Shown: piece by piece, positions 21,985-29,917 of the stretch | How the letters are laid out: the number at the start of each line of letters is the position of its first letter | Numbering within the stretch: the first letter of the stretch is position 1 | Source of the DNA: a virus | Length of the DNA: 37,257 bases | IMG/VR virus record: IMGVR_UViG_3300045999_010900 | Location: 1-37,257 of that record | Strand: one strand, 5' to 3' | The notes under the pieces: model-generated | What the model was told of the DNA's origin: nothing | What the model saw: the letters and a program-made list of their open reading frames with translations, nothing else | The model's database searches: none | Translations under genes and position numbers: made by a program

Positions 21985-23194
21985 GTTCCTCCCACCGCTT
22001 CCCCTCGGCCCCGGTCACGTTCCCCTTGTAAAAATCCCAGAGCTTTTTCTGATCTCTATGACACAACAAATAAGCAGTCTTCCCCGGGTCGCCCCGAGCG
22101 GCCACGTGATAGCTCGCAAACGAATGTCGCAGGCAGTTGTGCGGATGAGGCACGCGGGCGACACCGAAAAGCTCGCTCTTCAGTTCCAGATATTGCCGCG
22201 GGGTGAGGCTCTCAGCGGGCGCGATGGCGAGCCACGCCCAGAGCTGCTCGGGGTAGCCGTCCACGTAGTGCCGCTTCCGCGTCTTGATCGACGCGGCCGG
22301 GTGGCGGATGCCCTTGTCGCCTGGGCTCACATCCTCGCGAGCGAGCCGACACGCGCTGCCAAAGCGCACCCCGGCAAACGCCTCCAGGCTGAGACGCCAG
22401 AGAGCGGGGGCGAATTTTCGGCGGCCCTCGTCATCGGTGAAGCGGTCCGCCGTATGGAACAGCTGCGCGAGCTGGGGCACGGTCAATATGCCCACCTCAT
22501 CGGGCACCTCCGCCCGCTGCTTGATGCGGGCGACGGGATTTTCGGCGAGCAGCCGGGCCTCGCGGCAGCTGGAGAAGAAGACGGCGATGGTTTTGCGGTA
22601 GTTGTTGTAGGTGCCGGCCACGGCGAGCTGCTGATCGTCAAGCCAAGCGGCGATCTGTTCCGTCGTCACGTCTACTGGTCGGAGGTGGCCGAAGACCTCA
22701 AGGAAGAGTCGCAGCTTGTGCTTGTGGTGGGACTGCGTGCCGGCGGCGAACGTGCCCGCTTCGACGCGCTCGCTGATACGCTGGAGGAAGCCCTTGGCGT
22801 GCTCCGCGCACGTTGTTTTGCTCAGCACGACGCCGCTGGCGAGCAGATGCGCGCGCCAACCCGCCACGACCTCATGCCACGCGGTGCCGGCGATGGCGGA
22901 CTGGAAAGCGGCCCAGTCATCGATCTCGCGGCGCGAGAGCGTGCGGAGGGTGCCTTCGCGCTTGGCGTCGCGCAGAGCCTGCGCTTTGCGATCACGATCT
23001 GCCGCCTTGGCGAAGAACAACGTGCGCACACGGCGCTTGTCTCGCTTCGTGGCCTCGTCCCAGCCCGGCTCGGACCATTGGACGCCGAAGGGATTCGGCC
23101 GGCCGACGCGGTCGCGCAAAATGCGGACGCCGCGGGTGGATCCTTGGTTCGCGTTTTTAGTCGCCCCGCGATCGCGTTTGGTTCGCGTTTGCAT
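21845..23194 (-). CDS. int: Tyrosine recombinase (phage integrase)
   Basis: A 449-aa site-specific recombinase that integrates and excises the phage genome. The catalytic set is visible: R277 in AGVRFGSACRL, K304 in ASIKTRKRHYVDG, H352 and R356 in PHNCLRHSFASY, H379 in LLCHRDQKKLW and the nucleophile Y389 in LWDFYKG. The N-terminal 100 residues are basic (arm-binding part), and a SAM-like core-binding domain covers about 110-215. The tail after Y389 (60 residues, ending Ala/Arg-rich) overlaps the convergent 21718 gene. The start ATG 23194 lies in a zone with repeated GGTTCGCGTTT sequence, possible arm-type sites. Confidence 0.92.
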   Translation of the reverse strand: MQTRTKRDRGATKNANQGSTRGVRILRDRVGRPNPFGVQWSEPGWDEATKRDKRRVRTLFFAKAADRDRKAQALRDAKREGTLRTLSRREIDDWAAFQSAIAGTAWHEVVAGWRAHLLASGVVLSKTTCAEHAKGFLQRISERVEAGTFAAGTQSHHKHKLRLFLEVFGHLRPVDVTTEQIAAWLDDQQLAVAGTYNNYRKTIAVFFSSCREARLLAENPVARIKQRAEVPDEVGILTVPQLAQLFHTADRFTDDEGRRKFAPALWRLSLEAFAGVRFGSACRLAREDVSPGDKGIRHPAASIKTRKRHYVDGYPEQLWAWLAIAPAESLTPRQYLELKSELFGVARVPHPHNCLRHSFASYHVAARGDPGKTAYLLCHRDQKKLWDFYKGNVTGAEGKRWEELTPARAEAMGAPWRAELAERAARVQRETSAPAPAAHRSRPAARAGG

Positions 23195-23332
23195 GTGTCA
23201 AGCAGTGCCACGGAGTGCCAACCAGTTACAAGCCTTCACTCTGAAACCGCCTCCCGCACCCCCACCCCGAAAGGCGATGGTGGAGCAAATCGGGATGCGA
23301 CTTGCGGGGCTACGCGTGAGCGGTTCGCGTTT
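23146..23332. promoter_or_regulatory. Integrase upstream region with repeats; candidate attP/operator
   Basis: GGTTCGCGTTT occurs at 23146-23156, 23180-23190 and 23322-23332, and AGTGCCA at 23204-23210 and 23214-23220 in tandem. The first two 11-mers are within the first codons of int; the rest lie in the 155-bp gap between int and the rightward early operon. The layout fits integrase arm sites or an operator for early promoters. No tRNA-like core is seen. Confidence 0.45.
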
Positions 23333-23349
23333 GGGACGGGAGGTGCGGC

Positions 23350-23907
23350 ATGAATTCGGCCTCTTTTTCCCCTTCTTCGGTGCTCAAATTAGACGCCGAA
23401 AACAACTTTGCCACCGTCTGCGCGTGGTGTCCTTCGAAAAAAGAGGGCGACGCTTACGCTGAAAACGCCGGCTTTACCGTATCTCACGGTATCTGCCCGG
23501 CATGTCACAAGGTGTTCTTTGGCGAGGCGCCGCCTCGTCTTTCGTGCGCGGTAAGTAGCGCGACGGCCGGGAGAGACCGGCACATTTCCGACAAGCAGAT
23601 CGCCGTGGCCGAGGTGGCCGCCATCGTCGGCCTCGCGGATCAGGAAATAATGCGCCATTTCGTGGCGCTTTGTTTCCGCCCAGGCTACGACTTTGAACAG
23701 CTCCCGAGCGGCATGGTGCTGCGGCGGGCGGTGTTGCCGGAGTTGGTCGGCGAGCTGGCGGTGTCGGGGCGCACGGGCGCGGCGGCGCGGCTGATGCAAT
23801 GGCTCACCACTGCGGGCGGTGCAGAGCCGGCGGAGAAGGTTTATGGCGCGCCCTTGGCGGCGCGGCCGGCGCGATCGCCGTGGTATGCGAAAGGGGTGAT
23901 GGCATGA
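23350..23907 (+). CDS. CxxC/CxxC (zinc-binding) early protein
   Basis: A 185-aa product, first gene of the early operon, with a strong Shine-Dalgarno (GGGAGGT 5 nt before ATG). Residues about 22-54 (FATVCAWCPSKKEGDAYAEN, FTVSHGICPACHKVFF) have two CxxC pairs in the 'ICAWC ... SHGICPxC' arrangement also found at the ends of some bacterial signalling proteins. The second half (residues about 75-135: ISDKQIAVAEVAAIVGLADQ, EIMRHFVALCFRPGYDFEQL) is helical, and AEVAAIVGLADQEIMRHF resembles a DNA-binding helix pair. The function is unknown. It could be an early regulator; the stop overlaps the next start. Confidence 0.7.
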   Translation: MNSASFSPSSVLKLDAENNFATVCAWCPSKKEGDAYAENAGFTVSHGICPACHKVFFGEAPPRLSCAVSSATAGRDRHISDKQIAVAEVAAIVGLADQEIMRHFVALCFRPGYDFEQLPSGMVLRRAVLPELVGELAVSGRTGAAARLMQWLTTAGGAEPAEKVYGAPLAARPARSPWYAKGVMA

Positions 23908-24083
23908 TCGGGCGCGCTTTTATCTACGGCGGCGCGGCGGTGGCGATATTGTGCGCGCTGGCGGCGTTGGCCATCGTGGGCTGGGTCTGCTGCGCGGCGA
24001 TTTCTTACCTGCGCGAGCGGCGGCGGGCGCACTTGGCGAAGGTTTTTGATCCGATCCGCAACTGGCGCGGAGGTCGATTATGA
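23904..24083 (+). CDS. Small membrane protein of the early operon
   Basis: A 59-aa product, ATGA-coupled to both neighbours. A single long hydrophobic helix (YGGAAVAILCALAALAIVGW, residues 8-27, continued by VCCAAISYL) is followed by a basic tail (RERRRAHLAKVFDPIRNWRG). Nothing identifies its role. In early phage operons such proteins can alter the host membrane or exclude superinfecting phages. Confidence 0.62.
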   Translation: MIGRAFIYGGAAVAILCALAALAIVGWVCCAAISYLRERRRAHLAKVFDPIRNWRGGRL

Positions 24084-24598
24084 GCGCGCACGATACCGAT
24101 GCGGCGCTGCTGCTCCACGAGCGTCATGTCCACGCCGTCCTCGCCCGGGTGCACCGGCAAAACGGCCACGCCGCGGTGCCGGCACCGGCGCCGTTGCCGT
24201 TTGAGGAATTGCTGAACCGCGAGTCGGGCGCGGATGAACGTGCGGAGATTATCGCCGCAAAGGAGGAAGCGGTCATGCAGTTTCTCTCTGTGCTTTGGAG
24301 CGTGGGGCCGGACCCGCGGCCAGTCATGAAGCGCTTGTGCGCTTTTACCCGCATGATGCGGCCGGATCTGGTGCTGGGGATGAACCGCACGCAGATGGCG
24401 GCGCTGCTCGGCGACAAGGGCCGGGCCACGCACACCGCCCGGGAGCACAAGATCCAAGAGGAGATGCGGGTGCGCGGTGGCTTTCGCCAGATCACGATGC
24501 CCGACCAGAAGAGCGCCACGGCGCGGGAGAAGTCGGCCCGCCAAGCGCGGGGCAATCGCAACCGCTGCGGCGGGACACGGAAGCAGGCTGCGGCCTAA
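24080..24598 (+). CDS. Hypothetical early protein, possibly DNA-binding
   Basis: A 172-aa product with a Shine-Dalgarno (GGAGGT, 24070-24075) before ATG 24080. A central helical segment with VMQFLSVLWSVGPDPRPVMK and AFTRMMRPDLVLGMNRTQMA, ALLGDKGRATHTAREHKI resembles phage replication-associated HTH segments ('lgmnrtqmAalLG.kgRAth.areh'). It ends in a basic tail (RQARGNRNRCGGTRKQAAA). The role is not known. The position just before ParB-like and methyltransferase genes suggests a nucleic-acid function. Confidence 0.65.
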   Translation: MSAHDTDAALLLHERHVHAVLARVHRQNGHAAVPAPAPLPFEELLNRESGADERAEIIAAKEEAVMQFLSVLWSVGPDPRPVMKRLCAFTRMMRPDLVLGMNRTQMAALLGDKGRATHTAREHKIQEEMRVRGGFRQITMPDQKSATAREKSARQARGNRNRCGGTRKQAAA

Positions 24599-24609
24599 AA
24601 ATTTAACCT

Positions 24610-26310
24610 ATGAAATCCAATTCCATTGCCTCGCTGAAAGTGAAAAAGGTGGCCGTCGATCTGATCGATGAGTCGCCGCTCAATCCTCGGAAGCATTTTA
24701 CAAAACTGCCGGAGCTCGCCGAATCGTTGCGCGTCGGGCAGATCGAGCCGCTGCTCGTGCGCTCGCATCCGACCGAGGCGGGCCGCTACGAGCTCGCCAA
24801 CGGTGCCCGGCGGCTGCGGGCGGCGCGGCTCGGCGGGATCGAGTCGCTGGCGGTGCGCGTCGCTCCGCTCACGGATGCCGAGATGTTCGACATCATCCTC
24901 GGCACCGGCGCGGTGGGCAATGTGGACTCGCTCACCCCGTTTGAGGAGGCCGAGGGCTATGCCGCGGCCATGGCCAAGCTGCAGCTCACCCTCGAGGGGT
25001 GCGCCAAAAAGTTTGGGCGCTCGGTGACGCATGTGCAGCAGCGTCGGTCGCTGCTCGCGGTGCCGGCGGAGCTGCGCCGGGCGGTGGAGGAGCAGCAGGC
25101 GGGGGCCTCGATCGCGGCGATGGTCGCGCGGATCCCGGGCGCCGAAAACCAAAAGCGGGCGGTGGCGGCGATTCTCCACCCGGTCGAGACGATGGGGCCG
25201 CTCTCGACGCGGGCGGCGGCGCAGTGGATCGAGGCGCACACGATGACGAGCCTGAGCCTGGCGGAGTTTGACCGCAAAGCGGCGGACGTGGTGCCGGGCG
25301 TGCCGGCGTGTGAGGTGTGTCCGCTGCGCTCGGGCAACAACCTTGATCTCGCGGCCGAGGGCGTGAAGCTCGCCGGCAAGGCGCAGCAGATGTGTATGCA
25401 GCCGGAGTGTTTTGCCAAAAAACAGGCGGCCGGGCGGGCGGCGAAGATCGCCAAGGAGCAGGCCGCGGGGCATCTGGTGCTGAGCGAGGAGGAAAACGCG
25501 GCGGTGTTCCCCGCTGATCAAGAAGGGATCTATTGGGCGTCCGACTACGTGGAGCTCAACTGCCAGCCGGCGTTCGACATGATCAAGCCCGAGGTGGCGA
25601 GCGTGCCGACGTGGAAGAAGCTGGTCGAGGGCGAGGCCGCGACGGTGCAGGTGCACGTGGGCTTTGACCAAAACGGGCGCACGGTGGATCTCGTAAAGCG
25701 GGCCGAGGCGCTGGCGGCCGTGGTGGCGAATGAGGAGCACGCGATCTTCCGGCCCGAGGTGATCAAACAAGTGGGCGTGCCGGCGGCGAAGGTGGCGAAG
25801 GGCGCGAAGGGCGAAAAGGAGGGCTCGATCGTGGCCGGCGAGAAGCAGCGCACGGCGGAGGATCGGGCCTCGGCCAAGGCGACGCTGGCCCGGGAGATCG
25901 CGGCGGCGAAGTGGCTGACAGAGCTCCAAGCGGTGCTCGAAAAGCCCTACCCGATCCGGCAGACGGCGATGGTGGAGAGCTATGTGTTTTGGGCGTTGCT
26001 CTTCGATTTGCAGCTGGAGGCGCTCACGGATGCCGATCTGGAGTTTCTAAAAAGCGTGGGGATCGCGTGGTATGAGCCGGAGGAAGGCGCGATCCGCGAG
26101 CAGTTCAAGGTGTTTGCCGGAGGCTTTCAGGCGCGAGAGCTGGCCGCGCTGGTGGCGATCATGCAACTCACGCCGCGCGTGCGCGCCGAGGGCACGGAGA
26201 GCGCGCTGGTGCGTGAGTGGCACGATCAGCTCATGGTTGCGGAATGGGATGCGGCGGCGGATGCGGCGGCGCTGGCGGATGAGGAAGCTTTGAACGAGGG
26301 ACCACGATGA
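24610..26310 (+). CDS. ParB-like protein with a cysteine cluster
   Basis: A 566-aa protein. The N-terminal ParB/Srx fold shows N25-PRKHF and the nucleotide-contact motif ANGARRLRAARLGGIESL (residues 63-80; ParB's G(E)RRxRA). A helical DNA-binding part follows (FGRSVTHVQQRRSLLAV). Residues 234-267 contain C234-x2-C237 and C262-x4-C267, a probable zinc site seen in some phage and plasmid ParB relatives. The C-terminal 300 residues are helical and Ala/Glu-rich. No ParA is found, so plasmid-type partition is not supported; a role in replication or in guiding the adjacent methyltransferase is likelier. The stop overlaps the helicase-methyltransferase start. Confidence 0.82.
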   Translation: MKSNSIASLKVKKVAVDLIDESPLNPRKHFTKLPELAESLRVGQIEPLLVRSHPTEAGRYELANGARRLRAARLGGIESLAVRVAPLTDAEMFDIILGTGAVGNVDSLTPFEEAEGYAAAMAKLQLTLEGCAKKFGRSVTHVQQRRSLLAVPAELRRAVEEQQAGASIAAMVARIPGAENQKRAVAAILHPVETMGPLSTRAAAQWIEAHTMTSLSLAEFDRKAADVVPGVPACEVCPLRSGNNLDLAAEGVKLAGKAQQMCMQPECFAKKQAAGRAAKIAKEQAAGHLVLSEEENAAVFPADQEGIYWASDYVELNCQPAFDMIKPEVASVPTWKKLVEGEAATVQVHVGFDQNGRTVDLVKRAEALAAVVANEEHAIFRPEVIKQVGVPAAKVAKGAKGEKEGSIVAGEKQRTAEDRASAKATLAREIAAAKWLTELQAVLEKPYPIRQTAMVESYVFWALLFDLQLEALTDADLEFLKSVGIAWYEPEEGAIREQFKVFAGGFQARELAALVAIMQLTPRVRAEGTESALVREWHDQLMVAEWDAAADAAALADEEALNEGPR

Positions 26311-28520
26311 GCACGACGGACTACGATCAATTTGTCGCCAGCAAGATCCGCCGGCATTTGCCGCACGGCTTTGAGCCTGCTGAAATCACCGTGCCACTTT
26401 TCGACTGGCAGAAGCACGTCGTGCGGTGGGCGGTGAGACAGGGGCGCGCAGCGCTGTTTGAGGACTGCGGACTCGGCAAGACGCTCCAGCAGCTTGAGTG
26501 GGCAAATCAGATCGTGAATCATACAAGAAAGCCTGTGCTGATATTGACGCCGCTGGCAGTGGCTCACCAAACGGCTCACGAGGCCGAGCGCTTCGGATAT
26601 AAGGATGTGCGGGTGTGCGAAAACCAGCATCAAGTGGGCTTTGCGCGGATCGTGATCACCAACTACGAGAAGCTGGAACATTTCACGCCGGCGGAGTTTG
26701 CGGGCGTGGTGCTCGATGAATCGAGCATCCTGAAAAACTTTACAGGCAAGACGCGCCAACGGCTCACGGCGGCCTTTGCCGAGACGCCCTATCGCCTCTG
26801 CTGCACGGCCACGCCGAGCCCGAATGACTATACGGAATTTGGCCAGCACGCGGACTTTCTCGGGGTGTGCTCGCCCGCGCAGATGCTCTGCACGTTCTTC
26901 ATCAACGATACGTTCAACACCGGCGACTGGCGGCTCAAGAAGCACGCTGAGAATGAGTTTTGGCGCTGGGTGGCCTCGTGGGCGGCGTGCGTGAGCAAGC
27001 CGAGCGATCTCGGTTTCTCGGATGACGGCTATATTCTTCCCCCCCTTTATATGCACAATATCACGGTGGCCGTCGATGAGGCGGCCGATGCCGGTGAGGA
27101 GCTGTTTCGGCATGTGACGCTTTCGGCCACGACGATGCACAAAGAAATGCGGCTCACCTCGCGGACTCGTTCGGAAAAAGTGGCGGAGCTGGTGAACAAA
27201 TCGAGCGCGCCGTGGATCGTGTGGTGTAATACGAACGATGAGGCCGATCACCTGGCGGAGCTGATACCTGATGCCGTAGAGGTGCGCGGATCGGACTCGG
27301 CCAAAGACAAAGAGCACAAGCTCGACGCCTTTACGGATGGCGATGTGCGCGTGATCATCACCAAGCCCTCGATCGCTGGCATGGGACTCAACTGGCAGCA
27401 CTGCGCGCACGTGGCCTTTGTGGGACTCTCCTACTCGTTTGAGGATTTCTATCAGGCGCTGCGCCGCTCCTATCGCTTCGGGCAAAAGCAGCCCGTTAAT
27501 GCCTACATCGTGCAGGCGAGCACGGAGGGCGCGATTCTTTCAGTAATCGAAAAGAAGATCGCCGCCCACGCGGCCATGCAGATCGCGATGAAAGAGGCCG
27601 CGGACTATCTGAAAAACTCCGAGGCGAAGACTAACCGAATCACTATGAAAACCGATATCCAGACTAAGCACGGCAACGATTGGACGATGCACCACGGCGA
27701 CTGCGTGCGGGTGGCCCGCTCATTGCCCGACAATAGCATCGACTTCGCGGTGTTCTCCCCGCCGTTTGCCGATCTTTTCACCTACTCCAGCGATGCGCAG
27801 GATATGGGCAACTGCGCCGATCTGGCGGAGTTCACGAAGCACTTTGAGCTGCTGATCGCCGAACTGGCTCGCGTAGTAGTGCCGGGGCGTGAGGTGGCTG
27901 TGCATTGCGTCGACCTGCTCTCGACGAAGTGGAAGCACGGCAAGATCGAGTTTCAGGATTTCAGCGGCGAGATCATCCGCGCCTTTTGGCGGCAGGGTTT
28001 TTTGTTTCACTCGCGGATCTGCATCTGGAAATCGCCCGTGACCGAGATGCAGCGGACCAAGGCGCACGGCCTGCTTTATAAGACACTGAAAGCCGACTCG
28101 TGTGATTCGCGGGTAGGCTGTGCCGACTATCTGCTAATCTTTCGCAAGCCCGGCGAGAATCCCCGGCCGGTGATTAAGCACCCCGAGTCGTTTCCGGTCG
28201 ATACTTGGCAGGAATACGCCTCGCCGGTATGGATGACGGTTGATCAAGGCAACGTGCTCAACCGTGATGGCGCCCGCGATAATCAGGATGAGCGCCATAT
28301 CTGCCCGTTGCAGTTGGACGTGATCGAGCGCGCCGTGATCCTATGGAGCAACCCCGGCGATCTGGTGTTCTCGCCGTTTGCCGGTATCGGCTCGGAAGGC
28401 TATAAGTCGCTGCAACTTGGCCGCCGATTTGTGGGCGCGGAGTTGAAGGAGAGCTATTTTGAGCAGGCCTGCGCAAACCTCGAAAACGCCAAGCGCCAGT
28501 CGGATTTGTTCGTCGCCTGA
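26307..28520 (+). CDS. SNF2-type helicase fused to a DNA methyltransferase
   Basis: A 737-aa fusion. Residues 1-440 are an SF2/SNF2 ATPase: Walker A GLGKT (K58) in FEDCGLGKTLQQLEW, DESS at 137-140, CTATPSPND, and motif VI QALRRSYRFGQKQPV near 383-397. After a linker with a possible internal ATG (27645), residues about 450-737 are a methyltransferase: SPPF at 484-487, then motif I FAGIG at 691-695 (SPFAGIGSEGYKSLQLGRRF). SPPF before FxGxG is the beta-class order and SPPF is common in N4-cytosine or N6-adenine enzymes. It probably methylates phage DNA, with the helicase aiding movement along DNA. P1 DarB also joins a helicase and methyltransferase. Target is unknown; no restriction partner is seen. 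Confidence 0.88.
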   Translation: MSTTDYDQFVASKIRRHLPHGFEPAEITVPLFDWQKHVVRWAVRQGRAALFEDCGLGKTLQQLEWANQIVNHTRKPVLILTPLAVAHQTAHEAERFGYKDVRVCENQHQVGFARIVITNYEKLEHFTPAEFAGVVLDESSILKNFTGKTRQRLTAAFAETPYRLCCTATPSPNDYTEFGQHADFLGVCSPAQMLCTFFINDTFNTGDWRLKKHAENEFWRWVASWAACVSKPSDLGFSDDGYILPPLYMHNITVAVDEAADAGEELFRHVTLSATTMHKEMRLTSRTRSEKVAELVNKSSAPWIVWCNTNDEADHLAELIPDAVEVRGSDSAKDKEHKLDAFTDGDVRVIITKPSIAGMGLNWQHCAHVAFVGLSYSFEDFYQALRRSYRFGQKQPVNAYIVQASTEGAILSVIEKKIAAHAAMQIAMKEAADYLKNSEAKTNRITMKTDIQTKHGNDWTMHHGDCVRVARSLPDNSIDFAVFSPPFADLFTYSSDAQDMGNCADLAEFTKHFELLIAELARVVVPGREVAVHCVDLLSTKWKHGKIEFQDFSGEIIRAFWRQGFLFHSRICIWKSPVTEMQRTKAHGLLYKTLKADSCDSRVGCADYLLIFRKPGENPRPVIKHPESFPVDTWQEYASPVWMTVDQGNVLNRDGARDNQDERHICPLQLDVIERAVILWSNPGDLVFSPFAGIGSEGYKSLQLGRRFVGAELKESYFEQACANLENAKRQSDLFVA

Positions 28521-28522
28521 TT

Positions 28523-28545
28523 TTGACAGGCTGAGACACTCACCC
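28523..28545 (+). promoter_or_regulatory. TTGACA start-proximal element (primase)
   Basis: TTTTGACA (TTGACA at 28523-28528) directly after the stop of the fusion gene and 17 nt before ATG 28546. Confidence 0.45.
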
Positions 28546-29901
28546 ATGCACACGAGCGACACGAGCGGACAGGGCGGAGCTTCCGCGACTCCCAAGGCGC
28601 GGCTTTCCGTGGAGGAGCGGGCGGCGCGCTATGTCGCCAAGCTCGACGGCGCGGTCAAGGGGCAGAGCGGGCACGCCACCGGCTTCTATGTGGCCTGCGT
28701 GCTTGTCCAGGGCTTTGCGCTTTCGCCCGCTGCGGCCGAGGGGATTTTTCGTGATTACAACGCCCGGTGTTCGCCCCCGTTTTCCGAGGACGATCTGCGG
28801 CGGAAGCTAACCTCGGCAGAGAAGGCGGCGGGCTTGCAGACGAAGGCCGGCGTGCTCCCGCGGGGCTGCTTGCGCGATGCGGGCGGGAATTTCTCGGCGC
28901 GCTCCGAGCTGGGCCGGCCGATCGAGACGGATGCGGCGGGGCATCGCGTGGAGCCGCGGGCGCGGCCGGTGGCGCAGATCGACCGGCCGGGCTTTGATCC
29001 GCAAAAACTCAAGGACATGGCGGGCTCGTGGAGTGGCACGGTCGATCTGGTGTGGCTGGCGAATCGCTCGTCGCTGGATCCGGCGCAGGTGACGGCGAGC
29101 GGATTCTTGCAGGCGCTCTATCCGGCCGGGGAAAAGGTGGTCGTCTTTTCGGTGTATAAATCGCAGGGCCAAGCGATCTGGCCGGCGGAGAAGGTGCCGA
29201 CCGAGGGCGCGGAGGGCGTTTGGTTCCTCGCGCAGCCGGTCGATGGCAAGGCGCATCCGAATCCGCGCAGCCTAGACGCGAAGACGGGCCAGCCAAAGAT
29301 GAGCCGGCGCAGTGAGGAGAGTGTGACGGCGTTTCGCTACATCGTCTTAGAAAGCGATGTGAGCGACATGCGCGACTGGCTGGGGCTGCTGGTGCAGTTG
29401 CCGCTACGGATCGAGGCGATTTACACGAGCGGCGGGCGGTCGATCCATGCGCTGATGCGGGTGGACTGCGCGACGCGGGGCGCGTGGGATGAGGAGCGCA
29501 AGGCGCTCGCGCCAGTGCTCAACCTGCTGCACATCGGCGGCAATGATGCGGGGGCGCTCTCGTGTGTGCGGCTCACGCGGCTGCCCGGTGCGCTGCGGCT
29601 GGGGAAGACGGATGACGCGGGAGGGTATCGGCGTTTTGAACAGCCGAAGCTCCAGAAGCTGCTTTATCTGCGGCCGGGTGCTCCGGTGCGGGCGATCAAG
29701 GATCTGGCGCCGGTGCGCGATGTCGAGGCGATGTGGGCCGGCGTGGCGGCGACGGGGATCGCGGAGAGCGACGACGGGCGCGGCCAACGCTGGATCGAGG
29801 GCGGGCTGGGCTACTATGCGAACGTGTCGCCGCGGCTGCGGGCGGCGCGGGATGAGTTTCGCGCGGGGCTGGTGCGGCGGGGGATGGCGGAGAGCGTTTG
29901 A
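28546..29901 (+). CDS. AEP-type DNA primase (replication protein)
   Basis: A 451-aa protein. The N-terminus (SVEERAARYVAKLDGAVKGQ, ATGFYVACVLVQGFALSPAA, FSEDDLRRKLTSAEKA) resembles the helical domain often found in phage primases. Residues about 264-350 carry an archaeo-eukaryotic primase-like core: the metal-site segment YIVLESDVSDMRDWL (acidic 269-274), SGGRSIHALMRVD with H301 (motif II), and VRLTRLPGALRL, the frequent 'RLPG' end of the fold. It would make primers for the helicase encoded next (29918). ATG 28546 is chosen since the upstream frame overlaps the fusion gene. The metal residues are only partly conventional, so catalytic activity is likely but not certain. Confidence 0.72.
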   Translation: MHTSDTSGQGGASATPKARLSVEERAARYVAKLDGAVKGQSGHATGFYVACVLVQGFALSPAAAEGIFRDYNARCSPPFSEDDLRRKLTSAEKAAGLQTKAGVLPRGCLRDAGGNFSARSELGRPIETDAAGHRVEPRARPVAQIDRPGFDPQKLKDMAGSWSGTVDLVWLANRSSLDPAQVTASGFLQALYPAGEKVVVFSVYKSQGQAIWPAEKVPTEGAEGVWFLAQPVDGKAHPNPRSLDAKTGQPKMSRRSEESVTAFRYIVLESDVSDMRDWLGLLVQLPLRIEAIYTSGGRSIHALMRVDCATRGAWDEERKALAPVLNLLHIGGNDAGALSCVRLTRLPGALRLGKTDDAGGYRRFEQPKLQKLLYLRPGAPVRAIKDLAPVRDVEAMWAGVAATGIAESDDGRGQRWIEGGLGYYANVSPRLRAARDEFRAGLVRRGMAESV

Positions 29902-29917
29902 CTGAGAAACAAATTTC

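Noticed and set aside
21878-23353. Plus-strand 491-aa open frame over integrase
   Set aside because: It is the mirror of the integrase gene, whose catalytic residues R277, H352, R356 and Y389 are all in place on the minus strand.
24610-26310. Plasmid-like partition system
   Set aside because: There is a ParB-like protein but no ParA ATPase, and a tyrosine integrase is present, so phage-plasmid partition is not supported.
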